Source of the DNA: Acetobacter nitrogenifigens DSM 23921 = NBRC 105050
GTDB taxonomy: Bacteria > Pseudomonadota > Alphaproteobacteria > Acetobacterales > Acetobacteraceae
Direction: 5' to 3'
DNA: 64,000 nt
NCBI RefSeq assembly: GCF_000429165.1
Contig: NZ_AUBI01000005.1
Span: 124,001-188,000, forward strand
Positions 38,712 to 49,890 of the stretch are shown here, one piece after another. The notes under the pieces are model-generated. The model worked only from the letters and a program-made list of their open reading frames with translations, had not been told where the DNA came from and did no database searches. How positions within the stretch are numbered: position 1 is the stretch's first letter; each line of letters opens with the position of its first letter. The position numbers and the translations under genes are program-made.

Positions 38712-39461
38712 TCAGTGAGCGACCGCCTCCCGCAGATAGATGCAGGTCAGGATGGCGAACACATACGCCTGGAGAACGCCGACCAGCAATTCCAACCCCA
38801 TCAGCGCGACGTTGATCACGAGAGGGCCCACCGCAAGAACGTCGCCCACGAAGCCAAGTCCGGCCAGCATGATGACGAAGCTTGCGAAGATATCGAACAT
38901 CACGTGACCGGCGACCATGTTGGCGAACAACCGAATGGACAGGCTCACGGGACGCGAAAGAAACGAGAGGATCTCGATCGGCACCAGCAGGGGCGCGAGA
39001 GCGACAGGGGCTCCGGCCGGCATGAAATGCGCGAAGAACTTCAACCCCTGCACCTTCAGCGACACGATGATCGCAACCAGAAACACCATCATCGCAAGCG
39101 CGAAGGTGACGGCGATATGGCTGGTGAAGGTAAACGAGAAGGGGAGAAGACCGAGATAATTACCGGCGAGAATGAAGAAGAAGAGGGCGAAGATAAACGG
39201 AAAGAACGCAACGCCTTCCGGCCCGATCGTATCGACCGCCAGATTACGAACGAATTCGTAGCAGATTTCCGCCGCAGCCTGAAAACGGCCCGGCACGACG
39301 GCCTTCGGCTTCATTCCGTAATAGAGGAACGCCAGAACCAGGCAGACAGCAATCGCCATGTAGATCGGCGACTGGCTGAGGCGCAGGGCCTGACCAAGGC
39401 CGCCGATAACCGGATGCAGCTCGAACTGACCGAGAACGTCTATGCTTGAACCGCCCGCCAA
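38712..39461 (-). CDS. atpB: F0F1 ATP synthase subunit a
   Basis: Membrane stator with the proton half-channels facing the c ring. The sequence shows VLGQFELHPVIGG near the start, the helix with the essential Arg in SLSIRLFANMVAGHVMFDI, and GLELLVGVLQAYVFAILTCI near the end. No ATG fits: I chose the TTG at 39461, which has GGAG seven bases upstream (249 residues); a TTG at 39482 would add seven residues. The gene begins shortly after atpI. Confidence 0.95.
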   Translation of the reverse strand: MAGGSSIDVLGQFELHPVIGGLGQALRLSQSPIYMAIAVCLVLAFLYYGMKPKAVVPGRFQAAAEICYEFVRNLAVDTIGPEGVAFFPFIFALFFFILAGNYLGLLPFSFTFTSHIAVTFALAMMVFLVAIIVSLKVQGLKFFAHFMPAGAPVALAPLLVPIEILSFLSRPVSLSIRLFANMVAGHVMFDIFASFVIMLAGLGFVGDVLAVGPLVINVALMGLELLVGVLQAYVFAILTCIYLREAVAH

Positions 39462-39489
39462 AACTCTTCTCCACGACCGCAAGGATCGA

Positions 39490-39789
39490 TCAGGATTTTC
39501 CGAGATCGTCCGGCGGCTTCACCAGCCTCCAGACGTTCACCACGCCGGCAGCCCCACCGAGAAGCGCGAATACGACAAGGAACAGAGCGCGGAAATGGAG
39601 CCATCGGTCCAGCCCCCACCCGAGCAGCACACCCACCAGAAGCCCGCCGACCATTTCGGTCCCGGCTCTCGCAGCCATGGCCATCAGCGATTTATCCTCG
39701 CGGTCAGGCCCGGCTTCAACGACCGGCTTTCCATGGCGCGTTTCCGCAGCCCGGAGACGTTCTTCGAAGGAAGTCTTGTCCTCGTCCAT
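39490..39789 (-). CDS. atpI: ATP synthase accessory protein AtpI
   Basis: Small membrane protein that helps c-ring assembly and possibly Mg2+ supply. The 99-residue protein from ATG 39789 (GAGG upstream) has a charged N-terminus and two membrane helices (MVGGLLVGVLLGWGLDRWLH; LVVFALLGGAAGVVNVWRLV). It is the first gene of the F0 operon. The 191-base gap to the divergent Hint-protein gene should contain the operon promoter. Confidence 0.9.
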   Translation of the reverse strand: MDEDKTSFEERLRAAETRHGKPVVEAGPDREDKSLMAMAARAGTEMVGGLLVGVLLGWGLDRWLHFRALFLVVFALLGGAAGVVNVWRLVKPPDDLGKS

Positions 39790-39980
39790 TCGCACCTCAA
39801 GACCGGGTGCAGGCGCTTGCTAACGATATGGCAATGCGCTGTCAAGCAATCGGACATGCCTGAAACGCGACCCGAGCTTTCTGGCTCCGTTATTTTTTCA
39901 AAAGCCCATTCGCCGACGATGTCGCGGCGCCGTCGAACCTCCACGCCCGTCCGCAGAGGTGTGTCCGTTTTTGTTTTTTT

Positions 39981-42059
39981 ATGACACAGCCGCATCAAAA
40001 CAAGACACAGTGCCCCGTCACTGGCAGTCGGGCGGCGTGCGCGCCCGGCTACGCGCCAAATAAGCCGGAGCACGCTCATGATCAGACTTACCCGCATGGC
40101 GCCGTCGCAATGAGCGCGGCAAACGCCAATTCCGTCGTTTCCAGCGGCGCGAGCGTCGCGGTTGACAGCGACGCCTACCTCCTCTCCCCCATAGTGATGA
40201 ACGGCGGCGCGTTAACCGTCGCCGGAGCCACAATCAGCGGCCATGTGTACGGAACGGAGACCGTGATCAGCGGCGGCATCGCAATCGGCTCGACCATCAA
40301 CGGCGGCCAGGAGACTGTTTCCAGCGGCGGACGCTCTCTCGACGCTGTCATTCTGGCCGGCGCGCAGTCCGTCGACGGTGGGGTCGTCAGCGGCGCGACG
40401 GTGTTGGGCGCCGATTACTACTCCACCGTAGGATCAGACACTTACGGAAACGCGCTGCAAACCGTCGCCTCCGGAGGCGTCGCCATTGCGACCACTCTGT
40501 CGACCGGCGTCGCAACAAACGCACAGGGCCTTGTCGCCTATCACACGGCCGCCCAGATCGTCTGCGCCGGGGGCGTTGCTATCGACACTGTTTTAAATGG
40601 AGGCCTCTCCGCGCAGTTCCTGTTGATGAACACATGGTGGGTTACAGGACTTGCTACCGAAACAGTGCTTGCCGGCGGAACTGCGATTCGAACCGTCGCC
40701 AACGTCGGCGGTGCGATCGACGTGCATGCGGGCGGAACTGCATCGGACACGTCGTTGGGAGGTGGGTCGTTAGCGCTGGAGGCTGGCGCGACGTATGGAG
40801 GGACCGTCACTTTTCAGCCGGTCGCAGAGCCGCCGAACAGCGGACAAACGGGGCCTTACACGTCCGGATCGACGCTGACGGCCACAATTTCGCAAACCTC
40901 CGCCATGACGATCGTGGGCTTTAACGTCATCGGGTCTGTTTATTACGCCTATCAGGCGCTCAAGCCCCTCGCCGGGGACACAATCAACCGTATTATTGTC
41001 TCCGACCTTACTTTCGCAGGCCCATATGGCGAAATCGACCGGGGCGAGATCGGGCCGGACGGTACGCTTACGGTTATCGAAGGCGACGCGCGCGCGACGT
41101 TGCATCTGTCGGGCGCCTTCGGGTCCGAGTTTTATTTCCAAAGAGCCCCCGATGGCGGCACCGAAATTACCTACGGCGTCCCATGCTACTGCCCCGGGAC
41201 ACTGATCGCGACGCCCGATGGCGACAGACCGGTGGAGGGACTGGCCATTGGCGACCTCGTGCTCACGGCGTCGGGCGCGTTGAGGCCGATCCGCTGGATC
41301 GGACGCCGTTCTTATAACGGTCGCTTCGCTGCCGGAAACCCGGACATCATGCCGGTCGTCATTCGGGCTGACGCTCTGGGCGACGGCCTCCCCAGGCGTG
41401 ATCTCACCGTGTCGCCGCTGCATGCCATGGCGGTGGAAGGCTGGCTCGTCCCCGCCCGCCTTCTGCTCAACGGCCGATCCATCGTCCAGCAAAGCCGCGT
41501 CGCTCGGGTGGATTACATTCATATCGAGCTGGAAACACACGACCTGCTGCTGGCTGAAGGCGTCCCGTCGGAAACCTTCATCGACGACGGCAGCCGCGCC
41601 ATGTTTCACAACGCCGTCGAATTCGCGCAGCTTTATCCTTCTACAAGAAACGAAGTAGCGGATGCGCGATTCTGTCTGCCGCGTATCGAGGACGGGCCCG
41701 CGCTTGAAGCCATTCGCGCCCGGCTGAGCCTGATAGCCGCGAAGCAAACCGACCGCCGGGCAGTGGCCGGATATGTCGATGTAGCGGCGGATGGCGTGAT
41801 CGCCGGATGGGCGCGGTCACAGCTCCTGCCCGGAACGCCGGTGGAACTGGTCGTGCGCCGGGGGAGCGTCGAAGTGGGCCGCGTCGCCGCAAACCGTAGA
41901 CGCGCCGATCTGGACGCCCTGCCTCGTTACTCTGGGGCCTATGGATTCGAATTCCGACCCGACGATGAGAGCGATATCGCGGGCCTGACCGTGCATGAGG
42001 CCCTGAGCGGCGTGCGGCTGCGCCTTTCCGGCGCCAGGGAGAGACGCGTCGCGGTGTGA
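39981..42059 (+). CDS. Hint-domain protein with passenger-type repeats
   Basis: A 692-residue protein probably displayed or secreted. Residues about 45-265 are repeats of the AidA passenger kind (TVSSGGRSLDAVILAGAQSV; VASGGVAIATTLSTG; LAGGTAIRTVANVGG), rich in Gly, Ser and Val. A Hint domain (about 402-545) begins with Cys402 in CYCPGTLIATPDGDRPVEGL and includes LTVSPLHAMAVEGWLVPARL. A C-terminal module (about 594-665, GYVDVAADGVIAGWARSQ) also occurs twice in the next gene's product. No classical signal peptide or beta-barrel is seen. An in-frame ATG at 40110 is an alternative start; neither has a clear ribosome site, and a T-rich tract touches the first ATG. Confidence 0.82.
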   Translation: MTQPHQNKTQCPVTGSRAACAPGYAPNKPEHAHDQTYPHGAVAMSAANANSVVSSGASVAVDSDAYLLSPIVMNGGALTVAGATISGHVYGTETVISGGIAIGSTINGGQETVSSGGRSLDAVILAGAQSVDGGVVSGATVLGADYYSTVGSDTYGNALQTVASGGVAIATTLSTGVATNAQGLVAYHTAAQIVCAGGVAIDTVLNGGLSAQFLLMNTWWVTGLATETVLAGGTAIRTVANVGGAIDVHAGGTASDTSLGGGSLALEAGATYGGTVTFQPVAEPPNSGQTGPYTSGSTLTATISQTSAMTIVGFNVIGSVYYAYQALKPLAGDTINRIIVSDLTFAGPYGEIDRGEIGPDGTLTVIEGDARATLHLSGAFGSEFYFQRAPDGGTEITYGVPCYCPGTLIATPDGDRPVEGLAIGDLVLTASGALRPIRWIGRRSYNGRFAAGNPDIMPVVIRADALGDGLPRRDLTVSPLHAMAVEGWLVPARLLLNGRSIVQQSRVARVDYIHIELETHDLLLAEGVPSETFIDDGSRAMFHNAVEFAQLYPSTRNEVADARFCLPRIEDGPALEAIRARLSLIAAKQTDRRAVAGYVDVAADGVIAGWARSQLLPGTPVELVVRRGSVEVGRVAANRRRADLDALPRYSGAYGFEFRPDDESDIAGLTVHEALSGVRLRLSGARERRVAV

Positions 42060-42164
42060 CGCTGCGGCGCGGCGGCTCCATTCGCCGCGCCGCAGCGGGA
42101 CCTCATCAATCGCTGACGACGTGCAGTAGGGAAATATTCAGGATCTTCAGCGCCTGATCCCCGT

Positions 42165-44120
42165 ATGTCTTCCGACGACGCGTCCTCCGGGATCTGTGGC
42201 TTCATCGACGATATCCGGTTCCAACCGAATCGGGGATGGCTGGTTACAGGCTGGGCCTTCGATCCCGCCAATCCAGAGAGGCGAGTCATCGTCGCTGCGC
42301 TCCGCTCCGGTCGTGAAGTCGCACGCGCCGAAGCGTCCATCGCGCGCCCAGACCTGCGGCGATCCGGCGTGGACGACGGACGCAGGGGCTTCGAACTGCT
42401 GGCGCCGCTTGACGAAGTACACGCTCCTGACACTGCGGTTCTGGACGTCCTCGCGTTGCCTGAACGGACGCCGCTGCCCCGCGCCGCCGCAGCGACGGCG
42501 GCGCGGGGGCGCGAGGTTCAGTTGCGGGCATCCGTGGACGTGGTCGGGCGCACACGCATTGCCGGATGGCTTCGCGATGAGGCGCGACCAGACCACCGTC
42601 TGAACGTAGCGATCCTGCTCGATGACGTGGTCCTGCGTAGCGCGGTCGCGAACGCTTTGCGGACCGACCTCCGGGATACGGGACTTGGGGACGGTCGTTA
42701 CGGATTCGATTTCGTTCTATCGCCTCCCCTGCCCTCTGACACGGATCACGCGATTACCGTCCTGTGCGAGGAAACAGGGCAACCGTTGCCCGGCTCGCCA
42801 TTTCATTTTCCAGCTTCGCACCGCTTCAATGCGGCGTTTCGCCAGCACGTCGCACAGACGCTGGCCGGCGTCGGCGCGCGGAATGTCCGATCGGACGCCC
42901 TGACGTTCCTGATAGATCAGATAGAAACGTTACGCCGCGAACAGGCGCGCGCCGATGCGCGGGAAGCCGAGTCCGTGGCGCACGAAAGGGCTCGGCGGCT
43001 AGGCGCAGACGCCGAAGAGACGCCGCCGCGCATCCTGTTTATTGACGACCGGGCGCCCGACACGCGCCGGGACGCCGGCTCCTGCGCGATGCTGTCGCAT
43101 ATGCAGGCGGCCCAAGCGCTGGGTCATGAGGTCAGTTTCATCGCTTCCGTCGTCGAGCTGGACGCCACCACCCGCCATAGATTGGAGGATGACGGCTTCA
43201 CATGCTGGGCCGCCCCCACCTACCCGACGGTCGAATCTCTGCTTCGCGGGCAGGCTGGGGCCTTCAACGCGATTTATCTGCACCGGCTGTCCAATGCCTC
43301 CCGATATCTCGCGCTGGCGCGCCATTACATGCCCGGCGCTCGGATCGTATCGAGCGTCGCCGACCTGGCGCATCTTCGCCTGGAACGACAGGCGGCGGTG
43401 GAGGGAAGGCCGGAGTTGAGGACCGCCGCCGGGCAGGAGCGTGTGCGGGAACATATGGCCGCATGGGCGTCGCACGCGGTGATCACCCACTCAAGGATTG
43501 AGGCCGATATACTCGCGCGCGCCGTGCCGACCGCGAATGTCCATGTCGTGCCGTGGTCGACGCCTTTGACGCCCGAACCGCTGCCATTTCATGAGCGACG
43601 CAGCGTGGCGTTCGTGGCGCATTACGGTCATGCCCCCAACCTCGACGCCGCCAAATGGCTGGTCGACGAGATCCTGCCTCTCATCAGGGAAGCCTCCCCG
43701 GAGATCGAACTGCTGCTTGTGGGCAGCGCGATGCCGGATGCCGTTGTTCGCATGGACGACGCTCCCGGCGTGCGGGTTCTCGGACATGTAGCCGAACTCC
43801 CTGCCCTATTACGCAGCGTGCGTCTGACTGTAGCCCCTTTGCGTTTCGGCGCTGGAATCAAGGGAAAAGTCCTGGAAAGCTGGGCCGCAGGATTGCCGTG
43901 CGTCGCGACGCCGATAGCCCTGGAAGGCCTGCCGCTGCCTTCTCCGCTTGAGATCTGTCTGGCAAGGACGGCCAGAGAGTTCGCTGACGCGGTGGTCGGC
44001 CTGTATCACGACGCGCAACGTTCGACAGAAATCGGAGCCCGTGCGCGCGCGATCGTCGCGCAACAGTTCAATGCGGAGGCCGTTGAACAGGCGCTTAAAC
44101 GCGCACTGGGACGATCATAG
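42165..44120 (+). CDS. family 4-like glycosyltransferase with two N-terminal repeat modules
   Basis: A 651-residue cytosolic transferase. Two copies of a roughly 70-residue module lie at about 12-78 (GWLVTGWAFDPANP ... RPDLRRSGVDDGRRGFEL) and 118-193 (RIAGWLRDEARPDH ... RTDLRDTGLGDGRYGFDF). The catalytic part begins near 285 (RILFIDDRAPDTRRDAGS) and has the GT-B C-terminal features SVAFVAHYGHAPNLDAAKWL and LTVAPLRFGAGIKGKVLESW, where the Glu contacts the sugar donor in GT4 enzymes. It lies 105 bases after the Hint gene; the shared module suggests the two products work on the same surface structure (inference). Confidence 0.83.
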   Translation: MSSDDASSGICGFIDDIRFQPNRGWLVTGWAFDPANPERRVIVAALRSGREVARAEASIARPDLRRSGVDDGRRGFELLAPLDEVHAPDTAVLDVLALPERTPLPRAAAATAARGREVQLRASVDVVGRTRIAGWLRDEARPDHRLNVAILLDDVVLRSAVANALRTDLRDTGLGDGRYGFDFVLSPPLPSDTDHAITVLCEETGQPLPGSPFHFPASHRFNAAFRQHVAQTLAGVGARNVRSDALTFLIDQIETLRREQARADAREAESVAHERARRLGADAEETPPRILFIDDRAPDTRRDAGSCAMLSHMQAAQALGHEVSFIASVVELDATTRHRLEDDGFTCWAAPTYPTVESLLRGQAGAFNAIYLHRLSNASRYLALARHYMPGARIVSSVADLAHLRLERQAAVEGRPELRTAAGQERVREHMAAWASHAVITHSRIEADILARAVPTANVHVVPWSTPLTPEPLPFHERRSVAFVAHYGHAPNLDAAKWLVDEILPLIREASPEIELLLVGSAMPDAVVRMDDAPGVRVLGHVAELPALLRSVRLTVAPLRFGAGIKGKVLESWAAGLPCVATPIALEGLPLPSPLEICLARTAREFADAVVGLYHDAQRSTEIGARARAIVAQQFNAEAVEQALKRALGRS

Positions 44121-44171
44121 GGAGCGCCGTCAGGCTCAAGACACGCCTGCCTGATCGGTTTCCTGGCGCTC
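44120..44171. terminator. long inverted repeat between convergent genes
   Basis: Outer arms GGAGCGCC (44120-44127) and GGCGCTCC (44164-44171), with inner arms GTCAGGC / GCCTGAT. It starts at the glycosyltransferase stop codon and faces the LysR gene, so it may end transcription from both sides. There is no U-run. Confidence 0.4.
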
Positions 44172-44232
44172 CGGGATGGACATGAACGAATACGGGCCGA
44201 GCAAGCTCCTTGATCTGCTGGTGGAACGCCCT

Positions 44233-46575
<2,343 letters not shown>

Positions 46576-46596
46576 GTGCGGTCGGGGACTGACGCG

Positions 46597-47802
46597 ATGC
46601 GGGCGAAACTTGTCTTCATCGTCCTGTATCTGATCTGGCTCGTCTCCTATGTGGATCGCGCCGTCATCACTTACGCGGCGCCGGTGATCGCAACCGAGTT
46701 CGCCCTGAACCACCAGCAGATCGGCTGGACGCTGGGGGCGTTTTATCTCGGTTACGCGGTGATGCAGATCCCGGCGGGCTGGCTTGCCGACCGCTTCGGC
46801 GCGCGCGTCATGGTGCTGGCGGGCGTCGGCTTCTGGTCGTTCTTTACATTGCTGACCGGATTGTCTGGCGGATTTGCGGCGTTGCTCGCCGTGCGGCTGC
46901 TATTCGGGCTGGGCGAAGGGCTTTACCCCCCTGCCAGCGTGAAGATGATCCGAGAGAGCTTCACCCGCGAGAAGGCGCCGCTCGCAGCGTCCCTGCTGAT
47001 GTCATCATCCTATCTCGGGCTGGTCTTCACGCCGCCACTGCTGCTGCCCCTGCTGGGCGTCGTGGGATGGCGAACCTGTTTCGAGATACTTGCCGGGCTC
47101 GGCGTCACAATGGCTGTGGTCTTCGCGCTGACGACGCGGCCGTCTACAGGTCAGGACGCCGCTCCGCAGGAAGAAAAACCAGAGGGCTGGTCGCAGATCA
47201 TCCGGCGCAGGGACGTGTGGCGCCTGATGCTGGTCTGGTTCGTCGCAAGTCTCGTCAACAAGGGGCTGGACGGCTGGATGCCCACGTTCCTGCTGCGGGC
47301 CCATCATGTCGCCATCAAGAGCGCAGGCGCGCTTCTGGCGGCGCCGAATCTCGCCGCCACACTTGGCTCTTTGCTTGGCGGATGGATCGTCATGCGATTC
47401 TTCTCGCGGCGAGCCGACGCGTTGCTGTCACTCATCCTGCTCGGCGTCGCCCTGTCCCTGGCTGGCATGGCCACCGCAGGGTCCATCAACATTGTCATTC
47501 TCTTCGAATCTATAGCGTATTTTTTCAAGGGCATGATTCTGGCGGTGATAACGGCCATCGTCACGGTCAGGCTGCCCCGCACGCGGCTCGCGTCAGGTAA
47601 CGGCTTCATCAATTTTGGCGGCCAGATGGCCGGATTCGTCGCTCTGCCCATGATGGGCGTCGTTCTGGACGCTACCGGCTCCTACGCCATGACGTTCGCA
47701 TTGCTGATGGTCGCAGTGACATGCGGACTGGCGCTCAACCTTGGCTCCGGTCGCCTCGGCCTGTCGCCGGAAGACCAATCCGGCAGGATGAAGACAGCAT
47801 GA
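46597..47802 (+). CDS. MFS transporter
   Basis: A 401-residue inner membrane carrier with about 12 hydrophobic segments. The start MRAKLVFIVLYLIWLVSYVD and the family loop GWLADRFGARVMVLAGVG between TM2 and TM3 are clear, as is LFGLGEGLYPPASVKMIRES in TM4-5. The type resembles the anion:cation symporter (sugar-acid/organic anion) branch. It begins 21 bases after dgdA and overlaps the peptidase gene by 4 bases, so import of a dgdA-pathway substrate is the likely role (inference). The ATG at 46597 is preferred to a GTG at 46576. Confidence 0.86.
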   Translation: MRAKLVFIVLYLIWLVSYVDRAVITYAAPVIATEFALNHQQIGWTLGAFYLGYAVMQIPAGWLADRFGARVMVLAGVGFWSFFTLLTGLSGGFAALLAVRLLFGLGEGLYPPASVKMIRESFTREKAPLAASLLMSSSYLGLVFTPPLLLPLLGVVGWRTCFEILAGLGVTMAVVFALTTRPSTGQDAAPQEEKPEGWSQIIRRRDVWRLMLVWFVASLVNKGLDGWMPTFLLRAHHVAIKSAGALLAAPNLAATLGSLLGGWIVMRFFSRRADALLSLILLGVALSLAGMATAGSINIVILFESIAYFFKGMILAVITAIVTVRLPRTRLASGNGFINFGGQMAGFVALPMMGVVLDATGSYAMTFALLMVAVTCGLALNLGSGRLGLSPEDQSGRMKTA

Positions 47803-49247
47803 CCGAGATCGCCAGCGAACAATTCCTCGACGCCGCACTGGAAGCGGCCCGCACGGCGTTCGACGGCGGCGCGTTCGAGCGGCGGTTGGCCGATCTGGTG
47901 GCGCGCAGAAGTTCGTCGCAGGATGAAGACGCGCTGCCGGGGCTGCATGCCTACCTGACTGACGGGCTGTCTCCCTGGCTCGAAGAGATGGGCTTCTCGA
48001 CAGAAATATTTCCGAACCCCGAGAGTGGGGCCGGTCCCATCATGGTGGCCGAGCGGATCGAACCTGACGCCCCGCTCACCGTGCTCAGCTATGCCCATGG
48101 CGACACCGTCGCCGGGCTTGACGCCCAATGGTCCATTCCGTCCGGTCCGTGGCGCCTGCATCGCGACGGCGACCGCTGGTATGGCCGCGGAACGGCGGAC
48201 AACAAGGGACAGCACGCGATCAACCTTTTCGCGCTAGAGCAGGTGCTGAGGCATCGTTCCGCCGAGAAGGACGGCAGGCTCGGGTTCAGTGTCAAGCTGG
48301 TCGTGGAAACGGCAGAGGAACGTGGGTCCCAGGGGCTCGCGACGTTCGTCGCGCAGCACGCCGAACGTCTGAAGGCGGACGTCATGATCGCGAGCGACGG
48401 CCCGCGCGCCAGCCCCGAAACCCCGACCGTCGCCGCCGGGTCGCGAGGCAGCTTCACCTTCGACCTCGCCGTGCGGCTCAGAAAGGGCGGGGTTCATTCG
48501 GGGCATTGGGGCGGGGTCACGACAGATCCCGCGGTCATCCTCACCCACGCGCTGGCCAGCATCGTGGATCGCCGGGGCTGCATTCAGATCGACGACTGGC
48601 TCCCTCCTCTGACGCCCGGCGAGCGCAGTGGCGGCGGACTTGCGAAATGCCCCGTCGATCCGGGCGATGACGCGGCGACGGTGGTTGAGAATTGGGGAGA
48701 GCCCGGCCTGACGGTTCCGGAGAAGCGTTACGCGTGGAACGCCTTTATCGTGCTCGCCATGATCTGCGGGCGGCCGGAAGCGCCGATGAACGCCGTGGCG
48801 CCCAGCGCGCGCGCAACGTGCCAGATACGCTACGAGCCCGGGTCCGACCCCACGAAGTTCATGCCCGCATTGCGCAAGCATCTTGACGACGCCGGATTTG
48901 AAAACGTCGCGATAGAAAAGTCCGGGATCACCATGCCTGCAAGCGCGACAGAGACCGATCATCCGTGGATCGTGCGCGTCGCGACGATCATGGAGAAAAC
49001 GCTTGGCCGCCATGTGCAGGTCATCCCCGCCGTATCCGGCGGCATGCCGGGCTACGCGTTCACGGACACGCTCCGCTTACCGCTGGTCTGGGTTCCACAT
49101 GGCCACAACGGGTGCAAACAGCATGGCCCGGACGAGCATCTGCTGATCCCCATCGCGAGAGAGGGGGTCGCGGCGTTCGTCGGGTTGTGGTGGCGCCTTG
49201 GGGATTTGGACGGTGGCGACACCGCAAGCACGAGCGCCCCGGGCTGA
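47799..49247 (+). CDS. M20 family metallopeptidase
   Basis: A 482-residue hydrolase of the zinc dipeptidase/aminoacylase type. Metal ligands are visible in order: His-Asp pair in SYAHGDTVAG, the bridging Asp in GRGTADNKGQ, the catalytic and ligand Glu pair in ETAEERGS, Asp in IASDGPRA and His in KQHGPDEH. A dimerisation domain with GGVHSGHWGG sits in the middle. Its start overlaps the transporter stop (ATGA). With dgdA in the operon, it could free a dialkyl amino acid from a peptide or N-acyl conjugate (inference). Confidence 0.88.
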   Translation: MTEIASEQFLDAALEAARTAFDGGAFERRLADLVARRSSSQDEDALPGLHAYLTDGLSPWLEEMGFSTEIFPNPESGAGPIMVAERIEPDAPLTVLSYAHGDTVAGLDAQWSIPSGPWRLHRDGDRWYGRGTADNKGQHAINLFALEQVLRHRSAEKDGRLGFSVKLVVETAEERGSQGLATFVAQHAERLKADVMIASDGPRASPETPTVAAGSRGSFTFDLAVRLRKGGVHSGHWGGVTTDPAVILTHALASIVDRRGCIQIDDWLPPLTPGERSGGGLAKCPVDPGDDAATVVENWGEPGLTVPEKRYAWNAFIVLAMICGRPEAPMNAVAPSARATCQIRYEPGSDPTKFMPALRKHLDDAGFENVAIEKSGITMPASATETDHPWIVRVATIMEKTLGRHVQVIPAVSGGMPGYAFTDTLRLPLVWVPHGHNGCKQHGPDEHLLIPIAREGVAAFVGLWWRLGDLDGGDTASTSAPG

Positions 49248-49777
49248 AGGGGCGCGTCAGGTAGTCGGCGCGGACAGTGCGTCGACATACTCGAAATTCT
49301 CCAACCATCTGCTCAGTCGATAATTTTCACGCGCGTGCAGCCTTGTCTGAACGAAATCGGCGCGCGACAGGGCGTATGGCCGGATACCCATCGAAACACG
49401 CGACACAGCAGTGATTACAACAGCATAGAGACAGGAAAATTCTTCGCTATATTCAGGACGCGATCGAAATTCTTTCCTTGGCGACGACTTACGTCTGTAG
49501 CCATGCTCACGCGATTGGCTACGACGGGGTCTGCGCCTGCCTTTTGCCACATATCGCGTCAGTTTTATGGCTGGACACCTCATTACCGACGCCGCAAGAA
49601 TGAAAAGCCACACGGATCGTTCGCCACTTCAGCCGTTGTTATGAACCTGGACAGGCGTGTCGATATTTTACTTCCTCGCGATCGGCCTCAGCGCAGTCTG
49701 CTTCCTCCCACCGCTCGGGCCCGCCTCATACGGGCGACAACGCCGCTGGAAATATCTTTTCATTTGGAAATCGGCGT
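49248..49777. other. intergenic, no gene seen
   Basis: About 530 bases after the peptidase gene and before the aceA control region. Frames on both strands are short or lack family features. The base composition becomes more AT-rich toward aceA. Confidence 0.45.
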
Positions 49778-49794
49778 CTGTAAATAATTTACAG
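49778..49794. promoter_or_regulatory. palindromic operator candidate upstream of aceA
   Basis: Near-perfect 17-base dyad CTGTAAATAATTTACAG, 97 bases before the aceA start. The half-sites TGTAAA/TTTACA recur before the RamB/ScfR-like gene (58577-58594), which suggests the same protein binds both. Confidence 0.6.
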
Positions 49795-49890
49795 AAATAC
49801 ATCATGCGCCGCTGTTTCAGCCTTCCAGCCCTGCGCCAATACCGTTAAGCATCTGCCAGTCACGCTTCCACAGAGAAGGGAAACCGCCAG

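Noticed and set aside
40120..40780. Repeats in the Hint gene as a CRISPR or tandem DNA repeat
   Set aside because: The repeats are protein-level (Gly/Ser-rich strand units) and diverged in DNA; there are no uniform spacers.
41184..41620. Hint region as an intein
   Set aside because: It is C-terminal to passenger repeats and not inserted in a conserved enzyme; it matches the free-standing Hint type of surface proteins, so splicing is not implied.
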